From: Carallia brachiata
Taxonomy: Eukaryota; Streptophyta; Magnoliopsida; Malpighiales; Rhizophoraceae
Assembly (NCBI GenBank): GCA_021464245.1
Contig: JADCRB010000028.1
Location: 2,291,601 to 2,355,600, forward strand
Length of the DNA stretch: 64,000 nucleotides
Direction: 5' to 3'
The position numbers and the translations under genes are program-made. This document shows positions 51,797-61,700 of the stretch, piece by piece. How positions within the stretch are numbered: the first letter of the stretch is position 1; every line of letters starts with the position of its first letter. The notes below the pieces were generated by a model. It was not told the DNA's origin, ran no database searches, and saw only the letters and a list, made by a program, of their open reading frames with translations.

Positions 51797-52595
51797 TGAT
51801 GAGAACCACACCTAGAGAGGTGAAACCCCACACCAATGTGTTGATAACAACCCAAGAAAGCTAAATCAGATTCAGCGATGAGAACCAAGACCCGTTGTCT
51901 ATAATGGAGACAAGAACCAAGGTTATAAGCGGAACCAAGACCCGATATCTATAAAGAGATATGAACCAAGGTTATAATAGATGATAAGGTAGAAATCACA
52001 CTCAAGAACAATTTGAGATGTGAATGATTAGCCTGATTGCTCACACAAGGCTGAAAACACAAAGTTCTCAAAAGAACCAAGTAGGATAGTTTATTCCTCT
52101 CAATCAAATGTTTAACAATGTCTGCCGGTTCTAGGGCTTTAACAAGGTATTTATAGCCTTTTAGAAACCCTAGAATCAGAATATAATGCACTTTAAAACT
52201 TACTAAATAAGGATTGAGCTTAACAAGGAAAGTACAGCTCTAATTCCCAATTGGTGTAGGTTATCAAAGGAAACAAAACAAATCCTCCCAAATTAAGTTC
52301 AGCCAACCTTAAATAGAATGGTGGCACAAAAATAAACCCTAAATAACATAGAATGGACGTTCATATTGATGGTCTAGGTGCAAATGGCCTTGTATCCTCA
52401 ATTTTGGGCTTGAATTAAGTTAACCAGGCCTTGTTCTTCTTGTATGAATGGAATCCCTTGTGTTTTGGCCCAACTAGCTTCAATTAGCCCTTGCAAAGCT
52501 TGACGCATCCTCTTCGCTTTAGCTCTTGTGATTGCACCATCCCGAATGTGCAACGGGTCATGATTGTTTGTATTGATGCTGCTTGATTCCCATCA
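51797..52595 (-). repeat. Element 2 3' LTR (799 bp)
   Basis: Reads TGATGGGAATC ... GGTTCTCATCA on the minus strand. It contains a TATA box (minus-strand TATAAATA, 52148-52155) and a 50-bp imperfect direct repeat (51883-51932 and 51933-51980, each with AACCAAGACCCG and AACCAAGGTTATAA). Its first about 200 bp (minus strand) carry the end of the Pol frame. One base present in the other LTR (CTGCCTTG there, CTGCTTG here, about 52582) is missing. An 80-codon minus-strand open frame at 51949-52191 lies in the LTR and is not considered a gene. Confidence 0.94.
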
Positions 52596-53116
52596 TTTCC
52601 CCTCTCCTCAAAAGGATTTGTCCTCAAATCGCCATCACCTACATCAAAAGGAGAAAGATCAGAAACATTAAAGGTAGCACTAACATTATACTCACCAGGC
52701 AAATCCAATTTATAAGCATTGTCATTGATCCTCTCAACAATTTGGAAAGGGCCATCTCCTCTGGGATGCAGCTTGGAACGCCTTTGCATAGGAAATCGCT
52801 CTTTTCGCATATGCAACCACACCCAATCACCAGGCTCAAGAACAACTTGCTTGCGCCCTTTATTAGCTTGCTTAGCATATTGTTCATTACGCTTCTCTAT
52901 ATGCTGCCTAACTTTCTCATGTAGTTGTCTTACAAATTCTGCCTTCTTTTGACCATCTAGATTTGCCCTTTCCTCAATTGGTAACGGAAGTAAGTCCAAT
53001 GGTGTTAATGGATTGAAACCATAAACAACCTCAAATGGTGAAAATCCAGTGGTACTATGCACACTCCTATTGTAAGCGAACTCGACATGCGGTAGACAAT
53101 CCTCCCAATTCTTCAA
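52484..53116 (-). CDS. pol: Pol C-terminal part: end of integrase with GPY/F module, running into 3' LTR
   Basis: 210 codons with no ATG at the start (the first codon is TTG), so this is a continuation of the Pol frame after a one-base loss near 53121, not an independent gene. Residues 1-45 complete the integrase core region ([39 protein letters not shown]). 60-90 are a charged helix; 93-115 are [16 protein letters not shown]; and 121-157 form the GPY/F module ([28 protein letters not shown]), which binds DNA in integrases. [13 protein letters not shown] at 163-175 overlaps the polypurine tract. From residue 174 the frame lies in the LTR and, because of another missing base near 52582, degenerates. 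The alternative frame there encodes [19 protein letters not shown] and stops at 52398. Confidence 0.85.
   Translation of the reverse strand: MKNWEDCLPHVEFAYNRSVHSTTGFSPFEVVYGFNPLTPLDLLPLPIEERANLDGQKKAEFVRQLHEKVRQHIEKRNEQYAKQANKGRKQVVLEPGDWVWLHMRKERFPMQRRSKLHPRGDGPFQIVERINDNAYKLDLPGEYNVSATFNVSDLSPFDVGDGDLRTNPFEERGNDGNQAASIQTIMTRCTFGMVQSQELKRRGCVKLCKG
52596..52609 (-). other. Element 2 polypurine tract
   Basis: On the minus strand GAGGAGAGGGGAAA directly precedes TGATGGG of the 3' LTR. It is homologous to the tract of element 1 at 39951-39964. Confidence 0.9.
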
Positions 53117-55932
53117 GTTCTTTGGATGATAGAACGCAATAAAGCTCCTAATGTCCTATTCACCACCTCGGTTTGTCCATCGGTTTGTGGATGGCATGTT
53201 GTAGAAAACAATAGCTTAGTTCCTAGCTTTTTCCACAAGGTCCTCCAAAAGTGACTAAGGAACTTAACATCTCGGTCGGACACTATGCTTCTTGGCACTC
53301 CATGCAATCGAACCACTTCTTTGAAGAATAAATCAGCAATATTTGTGGCGTCATCGGTCTTTTGACATGGTATAAAATGAGCCATCTTTGAAAACCTGTC
53401 AACCACAACAAAAACACTATCTCGGCCCCTTTTGGACCTAGGTAAACCCAATACAAAATCCATAGAAATATTAGTCCAAGGTTCACTAGGTACAGGCAAA
53501 GGGGTATACAACCCATGGGGCATAATTTTAGACTTAGCTTGTTTACAAGTAACACATCTTTTGCATAATGTCTCTACATCAGATTTCATGCATGGCCAAA
53601 AGAAATGTTCCTCTAAAACATCTAAGGTCTTTTTGATCCCAAAATGCCCCATTAAACCACCTCCATGAGCCTCTCTAACAAGCAACTCTCGTAAAGATGA
53701 TTTAGGCACACACAACTTATTTTCCTTAAACAAGAATCCATTATGCCTATAAAATTTACTAAAGGCAGTTTTCTCACATGCATTGTATACATTAGCAAAA
53801 TCAAGGTCTTCAGCATACAATTCCTTAATATACTCAAAACCTAATAATTTTGCATCCAAAGTAGTGAGTAGCACATACCTTCTAGATAACGCATCAGCCA
53901 CAACATTTTCCTTACCTTGTTTGTACTTAATCACATAAGGAAATGTCTCAATGAACTCCACCCATTTAGCATGCCTTCGGTTGAGCTTTTCCTGACCCTT
54001 CAAATGTTTTAAACTCTCATGATCAGTATGAATGACAAACTCCTTGGGCCATAAATAATGCTGCCATGTCTCTAAAGCTCGAACCAATGCGTACAACTCC
54101 TTGTCATAAGTGGGATAATTCAAGGCTGCCCCATTTAGTTTTTCACTAAAGTAAGCTAATGGTCGTCCTTCTTGCATCAAAACAGCTCCAATACCTATAC
54201 CTGAAGCATCACATTCAATTTCAAACGTTTTAGTAAAGTCAGGTAAAGCTAGTAATGGTGCATTACAAAGTTTATCCTTAAGCAAGTTAAACGCTTCTTC
54301 TTGCTCCTTTTCCCACTTGAAGCCAACACTTTTCTTTATCACTTCCGTCAGTGGTGCAGCTAAGGTGCTGAAATCTTTGACAAATCTTCTATAAAAGCTC
54401 GCCAAACCATGGAAGCTACGCACATCCCCAATTGACTTAGGTGTCGGCCACTCCTTGATTGCCTTGATCTTCTCCTCATCTACTTCAACTCCCTTGGCCG
54501 AAACAACAAAACCTAAGAATACAACCTCATCGGTACAAAAACAGCACTTTTTAAGGTTAGCATACAACTTTTCTTGCCTTAAAACATTAAGTACTAAATG
54601 CAACTGCTCAACATGCTCTTCTATGCTCTTGCTGTACACTAAGATGTCATCAAAGTAAACAACAACAAACTTACCAATGAATGCGCGCAAAACATGATTC
54701 ATTAAACGCATGAATGTACTAGGTGCATTAGTTAAACCAAAAGGCATTACTAACCACTCATATAAACCATGTTTTGTCTTAAATGCAGTTTTCCATTCAT
54801 CACCTTCACGCATCCTAATTTGATGATATCCACTTTTTAGATCAATCTTAGTAAACACACAAGATCCATGCAACTCATCTAACATGTCATCTAACCTAGG
54901 AATAGGATGTCTATACTTTACAGTGATTTTGTTGACGGCACGACAATCAACACACATACGCCAAGATCCATCCTTCTTAGGTACCAACAACACGGGAACG
55001 GCACATGGACTCATGCTTTCACGCACATATCCTCTCTCCATCAATTCACCAATCTGCCTTTGTAACTCCTTCGTCTCCTCAGGATTAGTTCTATAGGCAG
55101 GTTTGTTAGGAATCTGTGCACCGGGAACAAAATCAATTTGGTGCTCAATCCCCCTAATTGGTGGCAATCCAGGTGGCAAATCCTCAGGGAATACGTCCTC
55201 AAATTCCTGCAACAAATTACGCACAGGACTAGGCAAAGAAACATTCAACGGTACAGAATTAGTGAAATAAGCATCCTTGTACACAAGGACATACATGGTT
55301 TGCTTAGCCATGGCTGCCCTCACATCACTCCCTTTTGCATAAACACTCAATTTTTTCTCACTCTTGTTCCTTTCACTCAAGCTCTTTTTTCTTTGTGCCA
55401 CTCTATCCCTTTCATGTGTACCCTCAATTTGCTTTTCTTTCAAGCTCTCGGTCTTAGTAGCTCTCTCACTCTCCAGCCTTTTTTTTTCACTCTCATGCTT
55501 TTGCTCACTCTCTCTAATCCTAATCTGATCCTCATAAACTTGTTGTGGTGTCAAAGGAATGAGTGTATATGCCTTCTCTTCCATGGTGAGTGTATATCGA
55601 TTCTTATGTCCATCATGCATTGCTCTCCTATCATACTGCCAAGGACGTCCCAACAAAACATGACCAGCTTGCATTGGTACTACATCACATAATACCTCAT
55701 CATTATACCTCCCAATGGTGAATGGCACTCGAACTTGCTTGTTCACCCTTACTTCTCCACAATCATGGAACCATTGTAACTTGTATGGTCTTGGATGCTT
55801 CAAAGTAGGTAGGTTCAGCTTCTCTACAAGCAAAGTACTAGCAACGTTAGTACAACTACCACCATCAATGATCAAACTACATACCTTATCCTTGATGACG
55901 CATCTAGTATGGAAGATATTCTCACGTTGCAC
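53113..55932 (-). CDS. pol: Pol polyprotein: protease, reverse transcriptase, RNase H, integrase
   Basis: 939 codons; the first codon is GTG, and Pol really continues from Gag through a one-base shift near 55941. The aspartic protease has its active-site triplet in [10 protein letters not shown] (Asp23) and a GRPW flap-side motif near 95. 136-195 is a Lys/Glu/Ser-rich linker, probably coiled. RT spans about 280-450, with [45 protein letters not shown] and the catalytic YFDD at 426-429. RNase H spans about 565-685, with Asp575 (CDAS), Glu612 (KELYAL), Asp637 (TDHES) and Asp680 (ADALSRR). Integrase begins about 740: zinc ligands His756, His763, Cys793 and Cys796, and catalytic Asp825 (SMDFVLG), Asp886 (SDRD) and Glu922 (TEVVNRT), a DD35E spacing. 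All catalytic residues are present. It ends early at 53113 through a missing base in an A run near 53121; the remaining integrase is in the next frame. The wording of the integrase core ([24 protein letters not shown]) fits CRM-like chromoviruses. Confidence 0.93.
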   Translation of the reverse strand: MQRENIFHTRCVIKDKVCSLIIDGGSCTNVASTLLVEKLNLPTLKHPRPYKLQWFHDCGEVRVNKQVRVPFTIGRYNDEVLCDVVPMQAGHVLLGRPWQYDRRAMHDGHKNRYTLTMEEKAYTLIPLTPQQVYEDQIRIRESEQKHESEKKRLESERATKTESLKEKQIEGTHERDRVAQRKKSLSERNKSEKKLSVYAKGSDVRAAMAKQTMYVLVYKDAYFTNSVPLNVSLPSPVRNLLQEFEDVFPEDLPPGLPPIRGIEHQIDFVPGAQIPNKPAYRTNPEETKELQRQIGELMERGYVRESMSPCAVPVLLVPKKDGSWRMCVDCRAVNKITVKYRHPIPRLDDMLDELHGSCVFTKIDLKSGYHQIRMREGDEWKTAFKTKHGLYEWLVMPFGLTNAPSTFMRLMNHVLRAFIGKFVVVYFDDILVYSKSIEEHVEQLHLVLNVLRQEKLYANLKKCCFCTDEVVFLGFVVSAKGVEVDEEKIKAIKEWPTPKSIGDVRSFHGLASFYRRFVKDFSTLAAPLTEVIKKSVGFKWEKEQEEAFNLLKDKLCNAPLLALPDFTKTFEIECDASGIGIGAVLMQEGRPLAYFSEKLNGAALNYPTYDKELYALVRALETWQHYLWPKEFVIHTDHESLKHLKGQEKLNRRHAKWVEFIETFPYVIKYKQGKENVVADALSRRYVLLTTLDAKLLGFEYIKELYAEDLDFANVYNACEKTAFSKFYRHNGFLFKENKLCVPKSSLRELLVREAHGGGLMGHFGIKKTLDVLEEHFFWPCMKSDVETLCKRCVTCKQAKSKIMPHGLYTPLPVPSEPWTNISMDFVLGLPRSKRGRDSVFVVVDRFSKMAHFIPCQKTDDATNIADLFFKEVVRLHGVPRSIVSDRDVKFLSHFWRTLWKKLGTKLLFSTTCHPQTDGQTEVVNRTLGALLRSIIQRT

Positions 55933-55936
55933 GTCA

Positions 55937-56536
55937 TCAACCTTTAACTTGCATATTCAAAGCACGCCTTACCACAAGTGTTACTTGCCCCTTAGGATAC
56001 TGAAATTCCCCTTCTACATCACTACAATCTTCCAAAGGTGGCATAGACTCCTCATCCGAATCAGACCCCGATTCAACATCTCCATCCTCCCTCAAGATCA
56101 TTACACGTCTATTAGGGCATTGGTTAGCAACATGTCCTCTTCCCAAGCACTTAAAACACTGAACATCTCTAGATCTACCTTGTGATACATCAGTCTTACT
56201 CTTCTCTTGGCTGGTCCCAACCTCCTTGCTTTTGTTTGGATCAGTCTTGAATTTGTTTGGTGCTTTATCCTCCTTTTTGTTCCAATTCGGCTTCCATGTT
56301 GAGGAAGAAGTCGAATTTGAACTATATCTTGATGTTGTACTCCTCCCTTTGAGCTGCCTTTCAACCTTCATGGCCATGTGAACCATGTCCTCCAACTCCA
56401 CATAATGTTGCAGCTCCACTATATCGGCTATGTTCTTGTTTAGCCCTTGTAGAAACCTTGCCATCGTTGCTTCTCTATCCTCCTCAATGTTTGCTTTGAT
56501 CATGGTAATCTCCATTTCTTTGTGATATTCTTCCAC
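55937..56536 (-). CDS. gag: Gag C-terminal part with CCHC zinc knuckle
   Basis: 199 codons in the frame after the shift near 56540; the first codon is GTG, so this is the continuation of Gag, not a gene with its own start. Residues 1-65 end the capsid domain ([41 protein letters not shown]). 66-125 are a Ser/Lys-rich linker. [14 protein letters not shown] at 127-140 is a perfect CX2CX4HX4C nucleic-acid-binding knuckle. An acidic stretch follows ([20 protein letters not shown]), then [13 protein letters not shown], which leads into protease in this family. The frame ends with TGA at 55937-55939, where one extra G (55941-55942 on the plus strand as CC) shifts out of the Pol frame. Closely related to residues 230-347 of the element 1 Gag. 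Confidence 0.88.
   Translation of the reverse strand: MEEYHKEMEITMIKANIEEDREATMARFLQGLNKNIADIVELQHYVELEDMVHMAMKVERQLKGRSTTSRYSSNSTSSSTWKPNWNKKEDKAPNKFKTDPNKSKEVGTSQEKSKTDVSQGRSRDVQCFKCLGRGHVANQCPNRRVMILREDGDVESGSDSDEESMPPLEDCSDVEGEFQYPKGQVTLVVRRALNMQVKG
56117..56158 (-). other. Zinc knuckle coding region of Gag
   Basis: Encodes [14 protein letters not shown]. This is the RNA-packaging module that is absent from element 1, whose similarity to this Gag stops about 30 bp upstream. Confidence 0.9.
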
Positions 56537-57234
56537 ACTTTGGTGCCTTGAGTAAGCCCTTGCAACCTGCGATAAAGCTCACGATAATAATGGTTAGGAA
56601 CAAATCGCTTTCTCATAATTGCCTTCATCTCATCCCAAGTGTCAATTGGTCTCTCACGATTTCTCCTCCTCTCTTGTACCCTTTGATCCCACCAAATTAG
56701 TGCATAATCAACAAATATAGAGGCTGCCAACCTAACCTTCTTCTCCTCGGAAAAATTATGGCACTCAAACACCAATTCTACCTTCCTCTCCCATTCCAAA
56801 TACACATCAGGATCTAACTTCCCTTGGAATGCTGGAATCTCCATTTTAATACTACCCAAATCCCTATCTTGCCTATCTTCCCATCTACCAAAGTTTCTTT
56901 CCTTCCTAGGCTGCCTATATCCATGACCGCCTCTACCACCACCTCTACGGCCTCTCATGTATCTCCCCATGTTGTCATTATAAGGCCTATCAAACTCCCC
57001 ATACTCATCTCTCAAATCTGCCCCTTCATCATCAAGATCATCCTCACGCAATTCTGGAGTCCTTCTTTGTTGTTCTTGTTGCAATTTAGCAATTGCACCA
57101 TCTTGTCTCTCCAATCTGTCCCTAATTGTCAAGAACATATTCAAACGTTCAAAATGCTTGAACATTGCTTGTAAGGTGAACTGCTCATCTAACTTTTCTC
57201 CATCAGAAATACTTTTATTCCTGTGTTGTGACAT
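56500..57234 (-). CDS. gag: Gag N-terminal part (capsid domain), element 2
   Basis: Starts at an ATG (57234) 7 bp after TTTCAGGTTACTC, in the same place as in element 1; 244 codons to a stop caused by a frameshift. Residues 20-55 form a charged helix ([24 protein letters not shown]). 55-85 are acidic; 90-115 are Arg/Gly-rich ([19 protein letters not shown]). From about 125 the Gag capsid domain runs with [41 protein letters not shown] and [16 protein letters not shown]. Comparison with element 1 shows one base missing at about 56540 (ACCAAAGTG here, ACCAAGAGTG there). The last 12 residues are therefore out of frame, and Gag resumes in the overlapping frame from 56536. Confidence 0.9.
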   Translation of the reverse strand: MSQHRNKSISDGEKLDEQFTLQAMFKHFERLNMFLTIRDRLERQDGAIAKLQQEQQRRTPELREDDLDDEGADLRDEYGEFDRPYNDNMGRYMRGRRGGGRGGHGYRQPRKERNFGRWEDRQDRDLGSIKMEIPAFQGKLDPDVYLEWERKVELVFECHNFSEEKKVRLAASIFVDYALIWWDQRVQERRRNRERPIDTWDEMKAIMRKRFVPNHYYRELYRRLQGLTQGTKVWKNITKKWRLP

Positions 57235-57902
57235 GATTTGAGTAACCTGAAATGGATATTAGAACAAAAAGAAACCTCACAAACACTCCCTCACGTTTTT
57301 CACTCCACTCACTCACAAACAGCACTCAACTCTCGTGTTTAACACACAATTAAGCTCGGCTTTTACCCTATGATGTACTAACTCACACTCTTGCCTTTTA
57401 CCTCTCAAAACTTCCTTGCTAAGTTCTTTATTGAACTAAGTATTCAAAACCAGCCTTGCAACTCACAAACCAAGTCAAACCACACAAGAAATCAAGAGGT
57501 CAATGAAAAAAACGTGACAGCAAAGAAATATAAGTAAAGGAAACAAGGAAAACGTGGTCAACAAGATTGTAGAAGCAAAGAACATTAATTAGACAAAGAT
57601 CAAATGAAATTATAAGAATCAAAGTGATTTGATACCAAACAGAATCAATTTTGCAAAAGGAAATGCAAGGAACAACAAATCAGCCTAATAAGGAAATAAC
57701 CCAACACAAACAAGATCTTTTCCCAAATAAGCAGAAATTGAATCAAATACCAAATCAACACACTTTTGTTTTCTTTTCTCCTTTCTTTTTTTTTTTTTTT
57801 TTTTTTGTTTTGTTCTTCTTCTCTTTTTTTTTTTTTTTTTTTCAGTTTATAAAGATGCAGAAACAATAAACAAATGGATAAGTAAACCTGATTTAGAGCC
57901 AA
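57235..57902 (-). other. Element 2 untranslated leader
   Basis: Non-coding stretch between PBS and gag. The gag-proximal part shares GTGAGGGAGTGTTTGTGAGGT with element 1 and ends in ATTTCAGGT, again acceptor-like. It contains two long T runs on the plus strand (57786-57806 and 57824-57842; A runs in the transcript). The Lys-rich open frame called across them on the minus strand and the Phe-rich one on the plus strand are low-complexity artefacts. Confidence 0.7.
57786..57842. repeat. Paired poly(T) tracts (poly(A) on the transcript strand)
   Basis: Runs of 21 and 19 T separated by a 17-bp pyrimidine-rich spacer, inside the element 2 leader. Likely length-variable; run lengths in the assembly may be inexact. 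Confidence 0.85.
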
Positions 57903-57914
57903 GCTCTGATACCA
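57903..57914 (-). other. Element 2 primer-binding site (initiator Met-tRNA)
   Basis: Minus-strand TGGTATCAGAGC two bases after the 5' LTR end (CATCA GT TGG...). It has the same spacing and sequence as element 1. Confidence 0.94.
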
Positions 57915-57916
57915 AC

Positions 57917-58716
57917 TGATGAGAACCACACCTAGAGAGGTGAAACCCCACACCAATGTGTTGATAACAACCCAAGAAAGCTAAATCAGATTCAGCGATG
58001 AGAACCAAGACCCGTTGTCTATAATGGAGACAAGAACCAAGGTTATAAGCGGAACCAAGACCCGATATCTATAAAGAGATATGAACCAAGGTTATAATAA
58101 GATGATAAGGTAGAAATCACACTCAAGAACAATTTGAGATGTGAATGATTAGCCTGATTGCTCACACAAGGCTGAAAACACAAAGTTCTCAAAAGAACCA
58201 AGTAGGATAGTTTATTCCTCTCAATCAAATGTTTAACAATGTCTGCTGGTTCTAGGGCTTTAACAAGGTATTTATAGCCTTTTAGAAACCCTAGAATCAG
58301 AATATAATGCACTTAAAACTTACTAAATAAGGATTGAGCTTAACAAGGAAAGTACAGCTCTAATCCCCAATTGGTGTAGGTTATCAAAGGAAACAAAACA
58401 AATCCTCCCAAATTAAGTTCAGCCAACCTTAAATAGAATGGTGGCACAAAAATAAACCCTAAATAACATAGAATGGACGTTCATATTGATGGTCTTGGTG
58501 CAAATGGCCTTGTATCCTCAATTTTGGGCTTGAATTAAGTTAACCAGGCCTTGTTCTTCTTGTATGAATGGAATCCCTTGTGTTTTGGCCCAACTAGCTT
58601 CAATTAGCCCTTGCAAAGCTTGACGCATCCTCTTCGCTTTAGCTCTTGTGATTGCACCATCCCGAATGTGCAACGGGTCATGATTGTTTGTATTGATGCT
58701 GCCTTGATTCCCATCA
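57917..58716 (-). repeat. Element 2 5' LTR (800 bp)
   Basis: Near-identical to 51797-52595: about three substitutions (such as CTGCTGG/CTGCCGG and GTCTTGG/GTCTAGG) and three one-base indels. It retains the extra C at CTGCCTTG (about 58702) that is missing from the 3' LTR. The 50-bp direct repeat is at 58003-58052 and 58053-58100. The 89-codon minus-strand open frame at 58043-58312 is the LTR itself, not a gene. Confidence 0.95.
58269..58276 (-). promoter_or_regulatory. Element 2 LTR TATA box
   Basis: Minus-strand GGCTATAAATACC in the middle of the 5' LTR; a plausible U3 promoter TATA box. The duplicate in the 3' LTR is at 52148-52155. Confidence 0.65.
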
Positions 58717-58721
58717 CTTAT
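58717..58721. other. Target-site duplication of element 2 (right copy, CTTAT)
   Basis: CTTAT directly follows CCCATCA of the LTR. The satellite resumes as CTTATGCAACTAATA, in phase with the left side. Confidence 0.94.
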
Positions 58722-61700
58722 GCAACTAATATATGCAAATTACGATCAATTGGACAGTTATTGGAGGGAATTGAATGCATTTAACACCCCAAAAGGTGTT
58801 GGAAACGGTTTTTGCATTGAAATAAATGGTTTTTGTAAGCATTTATACTTCATTTAAGTTTAATTTGGGTTAAATAAGCCATTAAAATGCAAGAAAATCA
58901 CTTATTTTCAAGAAATGAAGTAATTTAGCCTCTTTATTCGTGACACAAATGGTTTTAAGCAACTAATAAATGCAAATTAGGATCAATTGCACACTTATCA
59001 GAGGGAATTGAATGCATTTAACAGCCCAAAAAGTATTGGAAATAGTTTTTGCATCGAAATTAAACGTTTTTGCAAGCATTTATGCTTAATTTAAGTTCAA
59101 TTTGGGTTAAATAAGCCATTAAAATGTAAGAAAATCACTTATTTTCAAGAAATGAAGTAATTTAGCCTCTTTATTCGTGACACAAATGGTCTTATATAAC
59201 TAATAAATACAAATTAGGATCAATTGCACACTTATTAGAGGGAATTGAATGCATTTAACACCCCAAAAGGTGTTGGAAATGGTTTTTGCATTGAAATTAA
59301 AGGTTTTTTTAAGCATTTATAGTTAATTTAAGGTTAATTTGGGTTAAATAGGCAATTAAAATGCAATAAAATCGCTTATTTTCAAGGAATGAAATAATTT
59401 AGCCTCTTTATTCTTGACAAAAATGGTCTTATGAAACTAATAAATACAAATTACGATCAATTGAACAGTTATCAGAGGGAATTGAATGCATTTAACACCC
59501 CAAAAGGTGTTGGAAATGTTTTTTGCTTTGAAATTAAAGGTTTTTGTAAGCATTTATACTTAATTTAAGTTTAATTTGGGTTAAATAAGCCATTGAAATG
59601 CAAGAAAATCACTTATTTTCAAGAAATGAAATAATTTAGCCTCTTTATTCTTGACACAAATGGTCTTATGCAACTAATAAATGCAAATTACGATCAATTG
59701 AACAATTATTAGAGGGAATTGAATGCATTTAACACCCAAAAAAGTGTTGGAAATGGTTTTTGCATTGAAATAAATGGTTTTTGTAAGCATTTATACTTAA
59801 TTGAAGTTTAATTTGGGTTAAATAAGCCATTAAAATGCAAAAAAATCACTTATTTTCAAGAAATGAAGTGATTTAGCGTCTTTATTCGTGACACAAATGG
59901 TCTTATGCAACTAATAAATGCAAATTATGATCAATTGCACACTTATTAGAGGGAATTGAATGCATTTAACACCCCAAAAGGTGTTGAAAATGGTTTTTGC
60001 ATCGAAATTAAAGGTTTTTGTAAGCATTTATACTTAATTGAAGTTTAATTTGGGTTAAATAAGCCATTAAAATGCAAGAAAATCACTTATTTCCAAGAAA
60101 TGAAGTAATTTAGCCTCTTTATTCGTGACACAAATGGTTTTAAGCAACTAATAAATGTAAATTAGGATCAATTGCACACTTATTAGAGGGAATTGAATGC
60201 ATTTAACACCACAAAAGGTGTTGGAAATGGTTTTTGCATTGAAATTAAATGTTTTTGTAAGCATTTATACTTAATTTAAGGTTAATTTGGGTTAAATAGG
60301 CCATTAAAATGCAATAAAATCACTTATTTTCAAGAAATGAAATAATTTAGCCTCTTTATTATTGACAAAAATGGTCTTATGAAACTAATAAATACAAATT
60401 ACGATCAATTGAACACTTATTAGAGGGAATTGAATGCATTTATCACCCCAAAAGGTGTTGGAAATGGTTTTTGCTTTGAAATTAAAGGTTTTTGTAAGCA
60501 TTTATTCTTCATTTAAGTTTAATTTAGGTTAAATAAGCCATTAAAATGCAAGAAAATCACTTATTTTCAAGAAATGAAGTAATTTAGCCTCTTTATTCGT
60601 GACACAAATGGTTTTAAGGAACTAATAAATGCAAATTAGGATCAATTGCGCACTTATTAGAGGGAATTGAATGCATTTAACACCCCAAAAAGTGTTGGAA
60701 ATGGTTTTTGCATCGAAATTAAAAGTTTTTGTAAGCATTTATACTTAATTTAACTTTAATTTGGGTTAAATAAGCCATATAAAATGCAATAAAATCACTT
60801 ATTTTCAAGAAATGAAGTAATTTAGCCTCTTTATTCGTGACACAACTGGTTTTAAGTAACTAATAAATGCAAATTAGGATCAATTGCACACTTATTAGAG
60901 GGAATTGAATGCATTTAACACCCCAAAATGTGTCGAAAATGGTTTTTGCATTGAAATTAACGGTTTTTGTAAGCATTTATACTTAATTGAAGTTTAATTT
61001 GGGTTAAATAAGCCATTAAATGCATGCAAGAAAATCACTTATTTTCAAGAAATAAAGTAATTTAGCCTCTTTATTCGTGACACAAATGGTCTTATGCAAC
61101 TAATAAATGCAAATTATGATCAATTGCACACTTATTAGAGGGAATTGAATGCATTTAACACCCCAAAAGGTGTTGAAAATGGTTTTTGCATCGAAATTAA
61201 AGGTTTTTGTAAGCATTTATACTTAATTGAAGTTTAATTTGGGTTAAATAAGCAATTAAAATGCAAGAAAATCACTTATTTCCAAGAAATGAAGTAATTT
61301 AGCCTCTTTATTCGTCACACAACTGGTTTTAAGCAACTAATAAATGCAAATTAGGATCAATTGAACAGTTATTAGAGGGAATTGAATGCATTTAACACCC
61401 CAAAAGGTGTTGGAAATGGTTTTTGCATTGAAATAAATGGTTTTTGTAAGCATTTATACTTAATTGAAGTTTAATTTGGGTTAAATAAGTCATTAAAATG
61501 CAAGAAAATCACTTATTTTCAAGAAATGAAGGAATTTAGCCTGTTTATTCGTGACACAAATGGTCTTATGCAACTAATAAATGCAAATTAGGATCAATTG
61601 CACACTTATTAGAGGAAATTGAATGCATTTAACACCCCAAAAGGTGTTGGAAATGGTTTTTGCATTGAAATTAAAGGTTTTTGTAAGCATTTATACTTCA

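Larger units (their letters stand above)
51797..58716 (-). mobile_element. Element 2: nearly complete chromovirus-type Ty3/Gypsy retrotransposon
   Basis: 6920 bp on the minus strand: 5' LTR 57917-58716, PBS 57903-57914, leader, gag, pol in the order protease, RT, RNase H, integrase (Ty3/Gypsy order), polypurine tract 52596-52609, 3' LTR 51797-52595, and CTTAT duplications. The LTRs differ at only about three substitutions and three single-base indels over 800 bp, indicating recent insertion. Gag-pol is one frame split by four one-base frameshifts (near 56540, 55941, 53121 and 52582). No separate chromodomain is visible after the GPY/F module. A basic [16 protein letters not shown] motif is instead encoded in the LTR, which recalls the CRM (centromeric) chromoviruses; that assignment is inference from recalled family features. 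Confidence 0.95.

Noticed and set aside
51949..52191. 80-codon minus-strand open frame, and its 89-codon partner at 58043-58312.
   Set aside because: Both lie in the LTRs and are duplicates by LTR structure; there is no domain or Gag/Pol continuity, and the length differs through a single indel.
55138..55692. 184-codon plus-strand open frame, and other plus-strand frames over 52583-57174.
   Set aside because: They are antisense shadows of the gag-pol coding region.
53113..56536. Separate pol and gag genes starting at 55932, 53116 and 56536.
   Set aside because: These frames begin with GTG or TTG, not ATG, and match the middle of one gag-pol frame; they are frameshifted parts, not genes with their own starts.
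57645..57956. Lys-rich minus-strand and Phe-rich plus-strand open frames.
   Set aside because: They are produced by the two poly(T) tracts in the element 2 leader.
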